Positions 37,326 through 45,614 of a stretch of 64,000 nucleotides of DNA are shown here, one piece after another. The position numbers were made by a program, and so were the translations under genes. The notes under the pieces were generated by a model. It was not told the origin of the DNA, made no database searches, and saw nothing but the letters and a program-made list of their open reading frames with translations. The DNA comes from Prauserella shujinwangii (GTDB lineage: Bacteria; Actinomycetota; Actinomycetes; Mycobacteriales; Pseudonocardiaceae): contig NZ_PVNH01000013.1 in assembly GCF_003001955.1 (NCBI RefSeq), forward strand, positions 62,001 to 126,000, read 5' to 3'. Position 1 is the first letter of the stretch; every line of letters begins with the position of its first letter.

Positions 37326-37958
37326 ATGCCGGGACGTACGCGGCAATCCGGCGGCCAGGGCGGACCCGGCGACCGCGAGCGCGGTGGCGGCCGGGACCGC
37401 AGGGACCGTCGTGACGGTGGCCGTGGCGGGGCGGCCCAGGACAAGACCCCGCACCTCGAGCGCGTCGTAGCGATCAACCGCGTGGCCAAGGTCGTCAAGG
37501 GTGGTCGTCGCTTCAGCTTCACGGCGCTGGTCGTCGTCGGGGACGGCGACGGTCAGGTCGGCGTCGGCTACGGCAAGGCGAAGGAAGTTCCCGCGGCGAT
37601 CGCCAAGGGTGTCGAGGAGGCGAAGAAGAACTTCTTCCGCGTGCCTCGCATCGCGGGCACCATCCCGCACCCCGTGCAGGGCGAGGCGGCCGCCGGTGTC
37701 GTGCTGCTGCGTCCGGCCAGCCCCGGTACCGGTGTCATCGCCGGTGGCCCGGTGCGTGCCGTGCTGGAATGTGCCGGTGTGCACGACGTGCTGTCGAAGT
37801 CGCTCGGCAGCGACAACGCGATCAACATCGTGCACGCGACCGTGGCGGCCCTGAAGGAGCTGCAGCGTCCCGAGGAGGTCGCGGCGCGCCGTGGCCTGCC
37901 GCTCGAGGACGTGGCTCCGGCCCGGATGCTGCGCATGCGTGCGGGGCAGGGGGTCTGA
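37326..37958 (+). CDS. rpsE: 30S ribosomal protein S5
   Basis: S5, 210 aa, which shapes the mRNA entry channel. ATG 37326 has AACGGAAGGAACG upstream. The first 40 residues are an Arg/Gly-rich extension ([19 protein letters not shown]), seen in actinobacterial S5. The core [22 protein letters not shown] and the fold-closing [17 protein letters not shown] are intact. Earlier starts would overlap rplR. Confidence 0.96.
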   Translation: MPGRTRQSGGQGGPGDRERGGGRDRRDRRDGGRGGAAQDKTPHLERVVAINRVAKVVKGGRRFSFTALVVVGDGDGQVGVGYGKAKEVPAAIAKGVEEAKKNFFRVPRIAGTIPHPVQGEAAAGVVLLRPASPGTGVIAGGPVRAVLECAGVHDVLSKSLGSDNAINIVHATVAALKELQRPEEVAARRGLPLEDVAPARMLRMRAGQGV

Positions 37959-37959
37959 G

Positions 37960-38142
37960 ATGGCTCAGCTGAAGGTCACCCAGATCAAGAGCACGATCGG
38001 TACGAAGCAGAACCACCGGGACTCGCTGCGGACCCTCGGGCTGCGCAAGATCCGGCAGTCGGTCGTGCGTGAGGACACGCCGCAGGTGCGGGGCCTCATC
38101 CACACCGTCCGGCACCTGGTGGCAGTGGAGGAGGTCAAGTAA
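37960..38142 (+). CDS. rpmD: 50S ribosomal protein L30
   Basis: L30, 60 aa, the normal length. ATG 37960 gives [21 protein letters not shown]. It starts one base after the rpsE stop, and the TAA overlaps the rplO ATG (38142). The [27 protein letters not shown] region is the family core. Confidence 0.97.
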   Translation: MAQLKVTQIKSTIGTKQNHRDSLRTLGLRKIRQSVVREDTPQVRGLIHTVRHLVAVEEVK

Positions 38143-38585
38143 TGGCCATCAAGATCCACCACCTGCGGCCCGCGCCCGGTGCGAAGACCGAGAAGATCCG
38201 GGTCGGCCGCGGTGAGGGCTCGAAGGGCAAGACCGCGGGCCGCGGTACCAAGGGCACCAAGGCGCGCAAGAACGTGCCCGCCGGTTTCGAGGGTGGGCAG
38301 ATGCCCATCCACATGCGGCTGCCGAAGCTGCGTGGCTTCAAGAACCGGTTCCGCACCGAGTACCAGCCGGTGAACGTGGGCGACATCGCGCGCGTCTTCG
38401 CCGACGGCGGCAAGGTCGGCAAGGAAGAGCTGGCCGCTCGCGGCCTGGTCCGCAAGGGCAAGCTCGTGAAGGTGCTCGGCAACGGCGACGTGGACGGCGT
38501 GAAGCTGGACGTCACCGCCGACGCGTTCTCCAACTCGGCGAAGGAGAAGCTCGAAGCCGCCGGTGGCTCCGCCACCACGGTCTGA
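38142..38585 (+). CDS. rplO: 50S ribosomal protein L15
   Basis: L15, 147 aa. [31 protein letters not shown] is the Gly/Arg-rich rRNA-binding arm, and [20 protein letters not shown] is diagnostic. In most bacteria secY follows directly. Here a terminator, two palindrome pairs and two secreted-protein genes intervene. Confidence 0.98.
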   Translation: MAIKIHHLRPAPGAKTEKIRVGRGEGSKGKTAGRGTKGTKARKNVPAGFEGGQMPIHMRLPKLRGFKNRFRTEYQPVNVGDIARVFADGGKVGKEELAARGLVRKGKLVKVLGNGDVDGVKLDVTADAFSNSAKEKLEAAGGSATTV

Positions 38586-38603
38586 GCCCACCCGCCCCAA
38601 CGA

Positions 38604-38643
38604 AACGGCCCGCCGGTTCCGCACGGAACCGGCGGGCCGTTTT
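38604..38643 (+). terminator. Rho-independent terminator of the spc operon
   Basis: A perfect 17-bp stem (38604-38620 with 38625-38641), GCAC tetraloop, and a TTTT run overlapping the stem end (38640-38643). It lies 18 nt after the rplO stop, so secY transcription must restart downstream. Confidence 0.9.
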
Positions 38644-38659
38644 CGTGCGCCCGGCGGGC

Positions 38660-38711
38660 GCGTTCTGCCGGCAAAACGCGCCCCGGGCGCCGCATTCTGC
38701 CCGCAGAACGC
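38660..38711. repeat. Palindrome pair, copies 5-6
   Basis: Copy 5 is 38660-38679 (GCGTTCTGC-CG-GCAAAACGC) and copy 6 is 38692-38711 (GCATTCTGC-CC-GCAGAACGC), 32 bp apart. They lie downstream of the spc terminator and form the left border of the two-gene secreted insert. Confidence 0.85.
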
Positions 38712-38899
38712 GGTCGACGGGGCAGCCGCGGCCGGGGCCCGGTTCACCCGGCCGGCGGCGTTCGATCGTCGCGCGGTGGGGAGACCTTCGTCGGTTACTC
38801 CACAGTTTGGTCTAGACCCCTTGGCCGAGCTCTCGGGACAGTCGGGACGTCAGCTGAACCGATTCCGTATCGGGCTTCGCCCGTGGGGAGGACATCGAG

Positions 38900-39418
38900 A
38901 TGACAACGGTCAACACAGGCTCTCAGCGACGCGGGAGACGCGTCGTTTCCGCGTTCGCGGCCGCTGCCGGTGCGGTCGCGTTGACGCTGGCCGGCACGTC
39001 GGCCGCGAGCGCCGCGCAACCGGGTCAGCACTGTGTGTACTCGGTCTCGGCGCATGAGTACACCTGCCACGACACGCTCGCCGAGGCGAAGTCGCAGGCA
39101 GGGACGCGACCGCAGGGCCGGGACTTCCTGCGTGTGCAGGGCGAGATCATCGGAGCCACGGTGTTCGAGGACGAGAACTACGGCGGGTCCTCGCTGACCA
39201 TCACCGTCCCCGAGCCCTGCCCCAAGAACGGCAAGGTCGACTTCTGGCTCGACCTCAGCGACTACTGGCAGGACCGGATCTCGTCGGTACAGGCGTGGTC
39301 CACCTGCTGGCTTTGGCTCTACCCCTCGTCCGGCGACCGCGCCGGGCCGTACAAGGACAACCACTCGTACGTCGGCGACTACATCAACGACCGCACCGTG
39401 ACCGTGGGACTCAGCTGA
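38900..39418 (+). CDS. Secreted beta/gamma-crystallin-like (peptidase inhibitor I36-type) protein
   Basis: Exported protein of 172 aa. It has a signal peptide (about 1-39, twin Arg at RRGRR followed by a hydrophobic stretch and ASA-AQP) and a mature domain with six cysteines. ATVFEDENYGGSSLTI, WQDRISSVQAWSTCWLWLY is the pattern of a crystallin Greek-key fold, shared with Streptomyces I36 metalloprotease inhibitors. ATG 38900 has GGGGAGG at good distance. The next gene begins 13 nt later, so the two form one operon. The target is unknown. Confidence 0.7.
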   Translation: MTTVNTGSQRRGRRVVSAFAAAAGAVALTLAGTSAASAAQPGQHCVYSVSAHEYTCHDTLAEAKSQAGTRPQGRDFLRVQGEIIGATVFEDENYGGSSLTITVPEPCPKNGKVDFWLDLSDYWQDRISSVQAWSTCWLWLYPSSGDRAGPYKDNHSYVGDYINDRTVTVGLS

Positions 39419-39431
39419 GGGGATGATCGAC

Positions 39432-40025
39432 ATGGGACGTGCCAAGCGAACGACGGCGGTACTCACCGCGGCGGCGGCGATGCTGGGCGGGCTGCTCGCG
39501 CCCGGTGTCGCGAACGCTGAGGAAGGGCCGACCATCCGCCAGCTGCTCGAACAGTGCGAGCAGGGCAGGACGGACCTGTGCGAGTTCCACCCGGCCGGCC
39601 CGCCCGAGGTCTACCGCGGGTCGTACGAGCTGGCCGGAGGCGCGCGGAACTGTTCGGCGGGCACCTCGACCAGAGTCATCCGCTGGGAGTCGTCGCAGAC
39701 CACCACGAACTCGGTCGGCGTGACCATCAGTGCCGGGGCGACCCTCGGCGAGATCTTCGAGACCAGCTACGAGGTGAGCTTCAGCCAGGAATGGAGCTGG
39801 ACCACCACGAAGGCCGACGAGATCCGCCACGAGCTGGGGCCCTACCAGGCCGTGGACATCTTTGCGGCACCGATGCGCCAGAAGGTGCGCGGCACCTACG
39901 AGATGCACTTCGGCGATCCGTACTACGGCCACTACTACTGGTACGTGCACGACGTGGTCGTCGACGGCCCGGCCAGCCAGCCGGCTTGGGACGTCAAGGT
40001 CGAGGAGACCGACCCGCGCTGCTGA
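39432..40025 (+). CDS. Secreted protein with possible aerolysin/ETX-type beta-pore region
   Basis: Exported protein of 197 aa with a signal peptide (about 1-29, ending near VANA-EEG). ATG 39432 is preferred over ATG 39423 because GAGGGG (39417-39422) is 9 nt upstream. After a Cys-rich segment, the middle is an alternating Ser/Thr/hydrophobic stretch (TTTNSVGVTISAGATLGEIF, then SYEVSFSQEWSWTTTK) resembling the membrane-inserting beta hairpin of ETX/MTX2-like proteins. The C-terminal part is aromatic (YYGHYYWYVHDV). The pore idea rests on pattern only. Confidence 0.65.
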   Translation: MGRAKRTTAVLTAAAAMLGGLLAPGVANAEEGPTIRQLLEQCEQGRTDLCEFHPAGPPEVYRGSYELAGGARNCSAGTSTRVIRWESSQTTTNSVGVTISAGATLGEIFETSYEVSFSQEWSWTTTKADEIRHELGPYQAVDIFAAPMRQKVRGTYEMHFGDPYYGHYYWYVHDVVVDGPASQPAWDVKVEETDPRC

Positions 40026-40028
40026 ACC

Positions 40029-40091
40029 GCGTTCTGCCCGCGGAACGCGCCTCGCCACCTCCCGGCCGGGCGCGTTCTGCGGGCAAAACGC
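40029..40091. repeat. Palindrome pair, copies 7-8
   Basis: Copy 7 is 40029-40048 (GCGTTCTGC-CC-GCGGAACGC) and copy 8 is 40072-40091 (GCGTTCTGC-GG-GCAAAACGC), 43 bp apart. Copy 7 starts 4 nt after a stop codon. The pair forms the right border of the secreted two-gene insert. Confidence 0.85.
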
Positions 40092-40166
40092 GCCCCGCTG
40101 GCCCCCACGAACCGGGAAGTCGCATGCGAAATGCGCACTACGTGCAGGCGGCCGATGCGGGGCTGT

Positions 40167-40209
40167 TAGAGTCGGCTGCACGCTTCGGGACACGTCTGCC
40201 CCGAAGCGT
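40167..40209 (+). promoter_or_regulatory. secY promoter with 5-prime leader hairpin
   Basis: TAGAGT (40167-40172) preceded by TGT is an extended -10 element. A perfect 10-bp stem (40180-40189 with 40200-40209, loop of 10 nt) begins about where transcription should start, so the secY mRNA would carry a hairpin at its extreme 5-prime end. Such caps often stabilise transcripts. Confidence 0.5.
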
Positions 40210-40308
40210 TCCTGGCTTGCCCGCCAGCGACAGTGTGTTCCCGCCGGTCACCGTGCCGGCCAAGCCGATCGTCGGCTGATCACCGACGACGCCGAGGAGG
40301 TCCCCCGC

Positions 40309-41616
40309 GTGCTCAGCGCCTTCCGCTCGGCTCTCGCGACGCCGGACCTGCGCAAGAAGATCCTGTTCACGCTGATGATCGTGGCCGTCTACCGGCTCGG
40401 TGCGGTCACGCCGGCGCCCGGGGTCTCCTATCCCAATGTGCAGGCCTGCCAAGCGGAGATCGACCAGCAGGGCATCTACGGCTTGCTGAACCTGTTCAGC
40501 GGTGGTGCTCTCCTACAGCTGTCGGTGTTCGCGACCGGCATCATGCCCTACATCACGGCCAGCATCATCGTTCAGCTGCTCACCGTGGTGATTCCTCGGT
40601 TCGAGGAGCTCAAGAAGGAGGGGCAGGCCGGACAGGGCAAGCTCACCCAGTACACGCGGTACCTGACGATCGCGCTGGCGATCCTCCAGGCCACCGGCGT
40701 GGTCGCGCTCGCGGACCGCGGCGCGCTGTTCGGTGACTGCAGCCAGCCGGTCCTCCCGGACAACTCGGTGTACTCCCTGGCCATCATCGTCCTCACGATG
40801 ACCGCGGGCACCGCGGTCATGATGTGGATGGGTGAGCTGATCACCGAGCGCGGCGTCGGCAACGGCATGTCCGTGCTGATCTTCCTGAACATCGCCTCCC
40901 GCATCCCGGTCGAGGGCGCCAACATCCTGAACAACGAGGGCGGCATGATCTTCGCCTTCGTGTGCGTGCTCGGCCTGGCGATCATCGCGAGCGTCATCTT
41001 CGTCGAGCAGGGACAGCGCCGGATCCCCGTCCAGTACGCCAAGCGCATGGTCGGCCGCCGGATGTACGGCGGCACCTCGACCTACCTGCCGATCAAGGTC
41101 AACCAGGCCGGTGTCATCCCGGTCATCTTCGCCTCGTCGCTGCTGTACCTGCCCGACCTGCTCGGCAGGCTCATCGGCGACCCCAACGAGGCCTCCGCGT
41201 GGCAGCGGTTCCTGCAGACCTACCTGGTCGACCAGTCCAGCTGGGTGCACATCCTGCTGTACTTCGCGTTGATCATCTTCTTCACGTACTTCTACATCAC
41301 GATCACCTTCAACGTGGACGACCGCGCTGAGGAGATGAAGAAGTTCGGCGGGTTCATCCCGGGCATCCGGCCGGGCAGGCCCACCGCCGAGTACCTGGGC
41401 TTCGTACTCAACCGCATCACCTTCCCGGGTTCCATCTACCTGGGCATCGTGGCGATCCTGCCCAACTTCTTCCTGTCCGTGACCCAGCAGGGAGCGAACC
41501 AGAACTTCCCATTCGGCGGCACAGCTGTGCTGATCATGGTCGGTGTCGGCCTCGACACCGTGAAGCAGATCGAAAGCCAGCTCATGCAGCGCAACTACGA
41601 AGGGTTCCTCCGATGA
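40309..41616 (+). CDS. secY: Preprotein translocase subunit SecY
   Basis: Central channel of the Sec translocon, 435 aa with ten predicted membrane helices. GTG 40309 is preceded by GAGGAGG (40294-40300). Earlier in-frame starts lie in the preceding secreted gene and palindrome region. [28 protein letters not shown] and [23 protein letters not shown] are diagnostic cytoplasmic loops. It ends in an ATGA overlap with adk. Confidence 0.97.
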   Translation: MLSAFRSALATPDLRKKILFTLMIVAVYRLGAVTPAPGVSYPNVQACQAEIDQQGIYGLLNLFSGGALLQLSVFATGIMPYITASIIVQLLTVVIPRFEELKKEGQAGQGKLTQYTRYLTIALAILQATGVVALADRGALFGDCSQPVLPDNSVYSLAIIVLTMTAGTAVMMWMGELITERGVGNGMSVLIFLNIASRIPVEGANILNNEGGMIFAFVCVLGLAIIASVIFVEQGQRRIPVQYAKRMVGRRMYGGTSTYLPIKVNQAGVIPVIFASSLLYLPDLLGRLIGDPNEASAWQRFLQTYLVDQSSWVHILLYFALIIFFTYFYITITFNVDDRAEEMKKFGGFIPGIRPGRPTAEYLGFVLNRITFPGSIYLGIVAILPNFFLSVTQQGANQNFPFGGTAVLIMVGVGLDTVKQIESQLMQRNYEGFLR

Positions 41617-42167
41617 CACGCGTCGTTCTGGTCGGTCCGCCAGGTGCGGGAAAGGGCACGCAGGCCGCGGCGCTCTCCGAGCGTCTCGGCGTCCCGCACA
41701 TCTCCACCGGTGACCTGTTCCGCAAGCACGTGGGCGAGGAGACTCCGCTCGGGCAGGAAGCGAAGCGGTACCTGGACTCGGGCGACCTCGTGCCCGACTC
41801 GGTGACCAACGAGATGGTGCGGGAGCGGCTGGCGGAGCCGGACGCCAAGCGCGGTTTCCTGCTCGACGGCTTCCCGCGCAACACGAAACAGGCCGAGGTG
41901 CTCGGCGAGATGCTGGCCGAGAACGACACCGCGCTCGACGCGGTGATCGAGTTGCAGGTGCCGGAGGACGTGCTCGTCGACCGGCTGCTCTCCCGGGGGC
42001 GCTCGGACGACACCGAGGACGTCATCCGGCGCAGGCAGCAGGTCTACCGGTCGGAGACCGCCCCGCTGCTGGAGTACTACGCCGACATCCTCGTGACCGT
42101 GGACGGCGTCGGCAGCGTCGACGAGATCTCGACGAGGGTCCTGGACGCCCTGCGCATCAAGCAGTGA
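41613..42167 (+). CDS. adk: Adenylate kinase, short LID-less form
   Basis: Converts ATP and AMP to two ADP. It is 184 aa, with P-loop GPPGAGKGT (residues 8-16), STGDLFR AMP site and LDGFPRN. It lacks the long LID insertion of E. coli Adk, as in other actinobacteria (about 181 aa). It overlaps secY by 4 nt and map by 4 nt (GTGA at 42164). Confidence 0.97.
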   Translation: MTRVVLVGPPGAGKGTQAAALSERLGVPHISTGDLFRKHVGEETPLGQEAKRYLDSGDLVPDSVTNEMVRERLAEPDAKRGFLLDGFPRNTKQAEVLGEMLAENDTALDAVIELQVPEDVLVDRLLSRGRSDDTEDVIRRRQQVYRSETAPLLEYYADILVTVDGVGSVDEISTRVLDALRIKQ

Positions 42168-42988
42168 CATCACGGGTGGGGAGCGTTCTGCGGCGGATGA
42201 GCCGGGGACGGCGGATCGAGGTCAAGACTCCGGGCGAGCTGGAGGCGATGCGCGAGGCGGGCCTGGTGGTGGCCGGCGCGCTCACCGCGGTCGCGGACGC
42301 CGCCCGCCCGGGCGTGTCGACGGCTGAGCTCGACGAGGTGGCCGAGCAGACCATCCGGGACGCGGGCGCGGTGCCTTCGTTCAAGGGCTATCACGGATTT
42401 CCCGCGTCGATCTGCGCCTCGGTCAACGAGCAGATAGTGCACGGCATCCCGTCAGGTGAGCTGAAGCTCGGGGAGGGTGACCTGATCTCCGTGGACTGCG
42501 GTGCGATCCTGCACGGCTGGCACGGCGACTCGGCGGTCACCCTCGAGATCGGTGCGGTGGCGGACACCGATCACGCGCTGTCCGAGGCCACGAAGGCCGC
42601 CATGTGGGCGGGTGTCCGGGCCGTGGTGGCGGGGGCCAGGCTCACCGACATCTCGTACGCGATCCAGACCGCGGCGGAGCGTGCCGCGGCGGAGGCCGGT
42701 GTCGAGTACGGCATGGTCGCGGAGTACGGCGGGCACGGCATCGGCAGGCAGATGCACATGGACCCGTTCCTGCCGAACGTCGGCAAGCCGGGACGGGGCC
42801 CGCGTCTGCGCACCGGGATGGCGCTCGCCATCGAGCCCATGCTCACCACCGGAACGGGTGAGACGGTGGAGCTGGAGGACGGCTGGACGGTGGTCACCGC
42901 TGACGGTTCCCGATCCGCGCACTGGGAGCACACCGTAGCCGTCACCGACAGCGGCCCCTGGGTTCTGACCGCCCCCGAGACCCCCTGA
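42164..42988 (+). CDS. map: Methionine aminopeptidase, type I
   Basis: Removes N-terminal Met from new proteins using two metal ions. It is 274 aa from GTG 42164 (overlapping adk); ATG 42197 would give 263 aa and is also possible. The metal and catalytic residues are all present: [31 protein letters not shown] and WEHTVAVT. The stop lies 4 nt before palindrome copy 9. Confidence 0.96.
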   Translation: MTSRVGSVLRRMSRGRRIEVKTPGELEAMREAGLVVAGALTAVADAARPGVSTAELDEVAEQTIRDAGAVPSFKGYHGFPASICASVNEQIVHGIPSGELKLGEGDLISVDCGAILHGWHGDSAVTLEIGAVADTDHALSEATKAAMWAGVRAVVAGARLTDISYAIQTAAERAAAEAGVEYGMVAEYGGHGIGRQMHMDPFLPNVGKPGRGPRLRTGMALAIEPMLTTGTGETVELEDGWTVVTADGSRSAHWEHTVAVTDSGPWVLTAPETP

Positions 42989-42992
42989 CGCC

Positions 42993-43055
42993 GCCTTTAG
43001 CCCGCAAAACGCGCTCCGGTGCCCGCCGGACGAGCACATTCAGCCCGCAGAACGC
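42993..43055. repeat. Palindrome pair, copies 9-10
   Basis: Copy 9 is 42993-43012 (GCCTTTAGC-CC-GCAAAACGC) and copy 10 is 43036-43055 (ACATTCAGC-CC-GCAGAACGC), 43 bp apart. Copy 9 begins 4 nt after the map stop codon. Confidence 0.85.
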
Positions 43056-43149
43056 GCCGTCGGCAGTGGCTCACCCGGGTGTGGGCGCGGGGTGACGGCG
43101 GGACCAAATCAAATCACCGAGAGTGACGCCTACCACAATCGGACCCCGT

Positions 43150-43179
43150 TTGGGGCCCGCGACACGGGGTGCGTACACT
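43150..43179 (+). promoter_or_regulatory. Candidate promoter of the infA/alpha operon
   Basis: TACACT (43174-43179) is a good TANNNT -10. TTGGGG (43150-43155) lies 18 bp upstream as a weak -35. Transcription would begin near 43186, giving a leader of about 130 nt before infA. Confidence 0.45.
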
Positions 43180-43314
43180 GTCTAGTCGGCGTGCCCATCA
43201 CGTCGATTCCATCGCGCTTGTGTATCTCTGGGGCATTGGAGTCGGGGTGACGTGTGTGCCGACATCATCCAGGCAAAGCACTCACCGCTCAACCAATCAC
43301 GAAACGCGGAGGAC

Positions 43315-43536
43315 ATGGCGAAGAAGGACGGGGCCATCGAGGTCGAAGGCCGCGTGATCGAGCCGCTTCCCAACGCGATGTTTCGCGTCGAGTTGGAGAA
43401 CGGCCACAAGGTCCTTGCACACATCAGCGGCAAGATGAGGCAGCACTACATCCGCATCCTGCCAGAGGACAGGGTCGTGGTGGAGCTGTCACCGTACGAC
43501 TTGTCCCGTGGTCGCATCGTCTACCGCTACAAGTGA
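43315..43536 (+). CDS. infA: Translation initiation factor IF-1
   Basis: IF-1, 73 aa, a single S1/OB-fold domain that occupies the 30S A site. [20 protein letters not shown] and [22 protein letters not shown] are diagnostic. ATG 43315 follows GCGGAGGA. It heads the alpha operon, with rpmJ 31 nt downstream. Confidence 0.98.
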   Translation: MAKKDGAIEVEGRVIEPLPNAMFRVELENGHKVLAHISGKMRQHYIRILPEDRVVVELSPYDLSRGRIVYRYK

Positions 43537-43567
43537 TCACGGTGAGCCGAGCAGGAGAGCAGGAGAC

Positions 43568-43681
43568 GTGAAGGTTCAGCCGAGCGTCAAGAAGATCTGC
43601 GACAAGTGCCAGATCGTCCGTCGGCACGGGCGCATCATGGTGATCTGCGACAACCTGCGCCACAAGCAGCGGCAGGGCTGA
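43568..43681 (+). CDS. rpmJ: 50S ribosomal protein L36, zinc type
   Basis: L36, 37 aa from GTG 43568. All four zinc ligands of the C-plus type are present: Cys11, Cys14, Cys27 and His32. The sequence [20 protein letters not shown] is the standard actinobacterial form. It sits between infA and rpsM as expected. Confidence 0.97.
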   Translation: MKVQPSVKKICDKCQIVRRHGRIMVICDNLRHKQRQG

Positions 43682-43731
43682 TCACCGGCACTCGTCGGAG
43701 TGTTGACACCTCAATAACCTCCCCGCACCTG

Positions 43732-43752
43732 CCGGGCCGTCCGACGGCCCGG
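43732..43752 (+). promoter_or_regulatory. Hairpin in the rpsM leader
   Basis: CCGGGCCGT (43732-43740) pairs perfectly with ACGGCCCGG (43744-43752) around CCG. It lies in a 197-nt spacer between rpmJ and rpsM. In E. coli the alpha-operon leader before rpsM is the S4 autoregulatory site; whether this hairpin plays that role is unknown. Confidence 0.4.
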
Positions 43753-43878
43753 TGCACCCCCGGGCTCCAGGCCGGGGCCGGGACACCGCCCGTGAGAGCG
43801 GGTGGACGACAGCGAGTCGGTCCCGGGACGGACGGGGAGCAGACCTGGAGAGACGACTGAAGAAGGAGCACGAGCGCC

Positions 43879-44259
43879 ATGGCACGACTCGCCGGCGTCG
43901 ACCTCCCCCGCGAGAAGCGGCTGGAGATCGCGCTGACCTACATCTACGGCATCGGCCGTACCCGCTCCAAGGAGATGATCGCCGCCACGGAACTGAACGC
44001 GGACACCCGCGTGAAGGACCTCAGCGACGACGACCTGGTGCGGCTGCGGGACTACATCGAAGAGAACTTCAAGGTCGAGGGTGACCTCCGCCGCGAGGTG
44101 AATGCCGACATCCGTCGGAAGATCGAGATCGGGTGCTACGAGGGCCTCCGGTGGCGCCGCGGACTTCCCGTCCGTGGGCAGCGCACCAAGACGAACGCCC
44201 GCACCCGCAAGGGTCCGAAGAAGACGGTCGCCGGCAAGAAGAAGGCGGGTAAGAAGTGA
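43879..44259 (+). CDS. rpsM: 30S ribosomal protein S13
   Basis: S13, 126 aa, which bridges to the 50S subunit at B1. [29 protein letters not shown] and [23 protein letters not shown] are hallmarks. ATG 43879 has AAGGAG upstream. Its TGA (44257-44259) overlaps the GTG of an unexpected small gene. Confidence 0.98.
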   Translation: MARLAGVDLPREKRLEIALTYIYGIGRTRSKEMIAATELNADTRVKDLSDDDLVRLRDYIEENFKVEGDLRREVNADIRRKIEIGCYEGLRWRRGLPVRGQRTKTNARTRKGPKKTVAGKKKAGKK

Positions 44260-44447
44260 GCGTCCGAGGCAGGAAGGTCGTACGCGCAGCCGGGGGCGTG
44301 CAGCGTCGCGGCACCGCCTCGTGCGTATCGCCGAAGGCGCTCTACGCCCGCCCGATGGCGCTGCGCCAGCTGTACACCGACGCCGGTTCGCTGATCCGGC
44401 AGGGGCAGCGGGAGGCCGCTGCAGCCCATCGCCAGAACTCGCGCTAA
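44256..44447 (+). CDS. Small basic protein of unknown function inserted between rpsM and rpsK
   Basis: A 63-aa frame starts at GTG 44256 in a GTGA overlap with rpsM and ends 19 nt before rpsK. Codon third positions are mostly G or C like neighbouring genes, and an rpsK ribosome binding site (GAGGAG) follows directly, so it is likely translated. The product is very basic ([17 protein letters not shown] at the start, [10 protein letters not shown] at the end) with one Cys. I recognise no family. A ribosome-associated or RNA-binding role is inferred only from charge and place. Confidence 0.6.
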   Translation: MSVRGRKVVRAAGGVQRRGTASCVSPKALYARPMALRQLYTDAGSLIRQGQREAAAAHRQNSR

Positions 44448-44466
44448 CGAGGAGAAACACCCACCC

Positions 44467-44871
44467 ATGCCACCCAAGTCCCGTACCGCCGGAACCAAGA
44501 AGGTCCGGCGCAAGGAGAAGAAGAACGTCGCTCACGGGCACGCCCACATCAAGAGCACGTTCAACAACACCATCGTCTCCATCACCGACCCGAACGGCGC
44601 GGTGATCTCCTGGGCCTCGTCCGGGCACGTCGGCTTCAAGGGCTCCCGCAAGTCCACGCCGTTCGCCGCCCAGATGGCCGCCGAGAGCGCCGCCCGCAAG
44701 GCCGCCGAGCACGGCATGAAGAAGGTCGACGTGTTCGTCAAGGGCCCCGGCTCCGGCCGGGAGACGGCGATCCGCTCGCTGCAGGCGGCTGGCCTCGAGG
44801 TCGGCACCATCCAGGACGTGACCCCGCAGCCCCACAACGGCTGCCGCCCGCCCAAGCGGCGCCGGGTCTGA
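44467..44871 (+). CDS. rpsK: 30S ribosomal protein S11
   Basis: S11, 134 aa, on the 30S platform. [40 protein letters not shown] and the C-terminal [13 protein letters not shown] are diagnostic. ATG 44467 follows GAGGAG. rpsD begins 22 nt downstream. Confidence 0.98.
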   Translation: MPPKSRTAGTKKVRRKEKKNVAHGHAHIKSTFNNTIVSITDPNGAVISWASSGHVGFKGSRKSTPFAAQMAAESAARKAAEHGMKKVDVFVKGPGSGRETAIRSLQAAGLEVGTIQDVTPQPHNGCRPPKRRRV

Positions 44872-44893
44872 GGAACGGGGAGGATCAGGACAC

Positions 44894-45499
44894 ATGGCTC
44901 GTTACACCGGCCCCGCAACCCGTATCTCGCGGCGCCTCAAGGTCGACCTCATCGGCGGCGACCAGGCGTTCGAGCGTCGCCCCTATCCGCCCGGCCAGCA
45001 CGGCCGCGGCCGGATCAAGGAGAGCGAGTACCTGCTGCAGCTGCAGGAGAAGCAGAAGGCGCGCTACACCTACGGCGTCCTCGAGCGTCAGTTCCGGCGC
45101 TACTACGAGGAGGCGAACCGGCGGACCGGCAAGACCGGTGAGAACCTGCTGCAGATCCTCGAGTCGCGGCTCGACAACGTCGTGTACCGCGCGGGTATCG
45201 CGCGGACCCGGCGGCAGGCTCGCCAGCTCGTCAGCCACGGTCACTTCCTCGTCAACGGCGAGAAGGTGAACATCCCGAGCTACCGGGTTTCGAAGTTCGA
45301 CATCATCGACGTGCGACCCAAGTCGCTGCAGATGTTGCCGTTCGTCGCCGCGAAGGAAGCCTTCGGCGACCGTCCGATTCCCGCGTGGCTGCAGGTCGTG
45401 CCCTCGAACCTGCGCATCCTCGTGCACCAGCTGCCCGAGCGTGCCCAGATCGACATCCCGGTCCAGGAACAGCTGATCGTGGAGCTCTACTCGAAGTGA
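44894..45499 (+). CDS. rpsD: 30S ribosomal protein S4
   Basis: S4, 201 aa, a primary 16S binder and alpha-operon repressor in E. coli. [21 protein letters not shown] and the S4 RNA-binding domain [30 protein letters not shown] are present. It lacks the N-terminal Cys cluster of zinc-type S4. ATG 44894 follows GGGGAGGA. Confidence 0.98.
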   Translation: MARYTGPATRISRRLKVDLIGGDQAFERRPYPPGQHGRGRIKESEYLLQLQEKQKARYTYGVLERQFRRYYEEANRRTGKTGENLLQILESRLDNVVYRAGIARTRRQARQLVSHGHFLVNGEKVNIPSYRVSKFDIIDVRPKSLQMLPFVAAKEAFGDRPIPAWLQVVPSNLRILVHQLPERAQIDIPVQEQLIVELYSK

Positions 45500-45614
45500 T
45501 CCCCGCCTGGCCCCGGCCAGGAGGGATCCGGCGGCGGCGCTCAAGGTGCGTCGCCGCCACGCCACACCTATCGGCGTCATATGGCGGGCGCCGGCAGGAA
45601 AGGAAGAAGAGAAA

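Larger units (their letters stand above)
38586..38899 (+). other. Intergenic region between rplO and the first secreted-protein gene
   Basis: 314 bp holding, in order, the rplO terminator, palindrome copies 5-6, and a probable promoter region for the secreted pair. A perfect 10-bp palindrome GGTCTAGACC is at 38809-38818, about 80 nt upstream of the start codon, and could be an operator or overlap a -10 element (TAGACC). No gene is seen. Confidence 0.5.
42989..43314 (+). other. map-infA intergenic region
   Basis: 326 bp holding palindrome copies 9-10, then an A-rich patch (AAATCAAATCACC near 43105), then the infA promoter candidate and a leader of about 130 nt. No gene is seen on either strand. 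Confidence 0.5.

Noticed and set aside
39862-40308. N-terminal extension of secY
   Set aside because: The extension translates the end of the secreted-protein gene and palindromes 7-8; GTG 40309 with GAGGAGG gives the normal SecY start.
42183-42202. Possible palindrome copy near the start of map (GCGTTCTGCGG)
   Set aside because: Only the left arm matches; the right half diverges completely. It could be a decayed copy but cannot be counted.
43703-43720. Promoter before rpsM (TTGACA followed by TAACCT)
   Set aside because: The two elements are only 6 bp apart, far too close for sigma-factor recognition.
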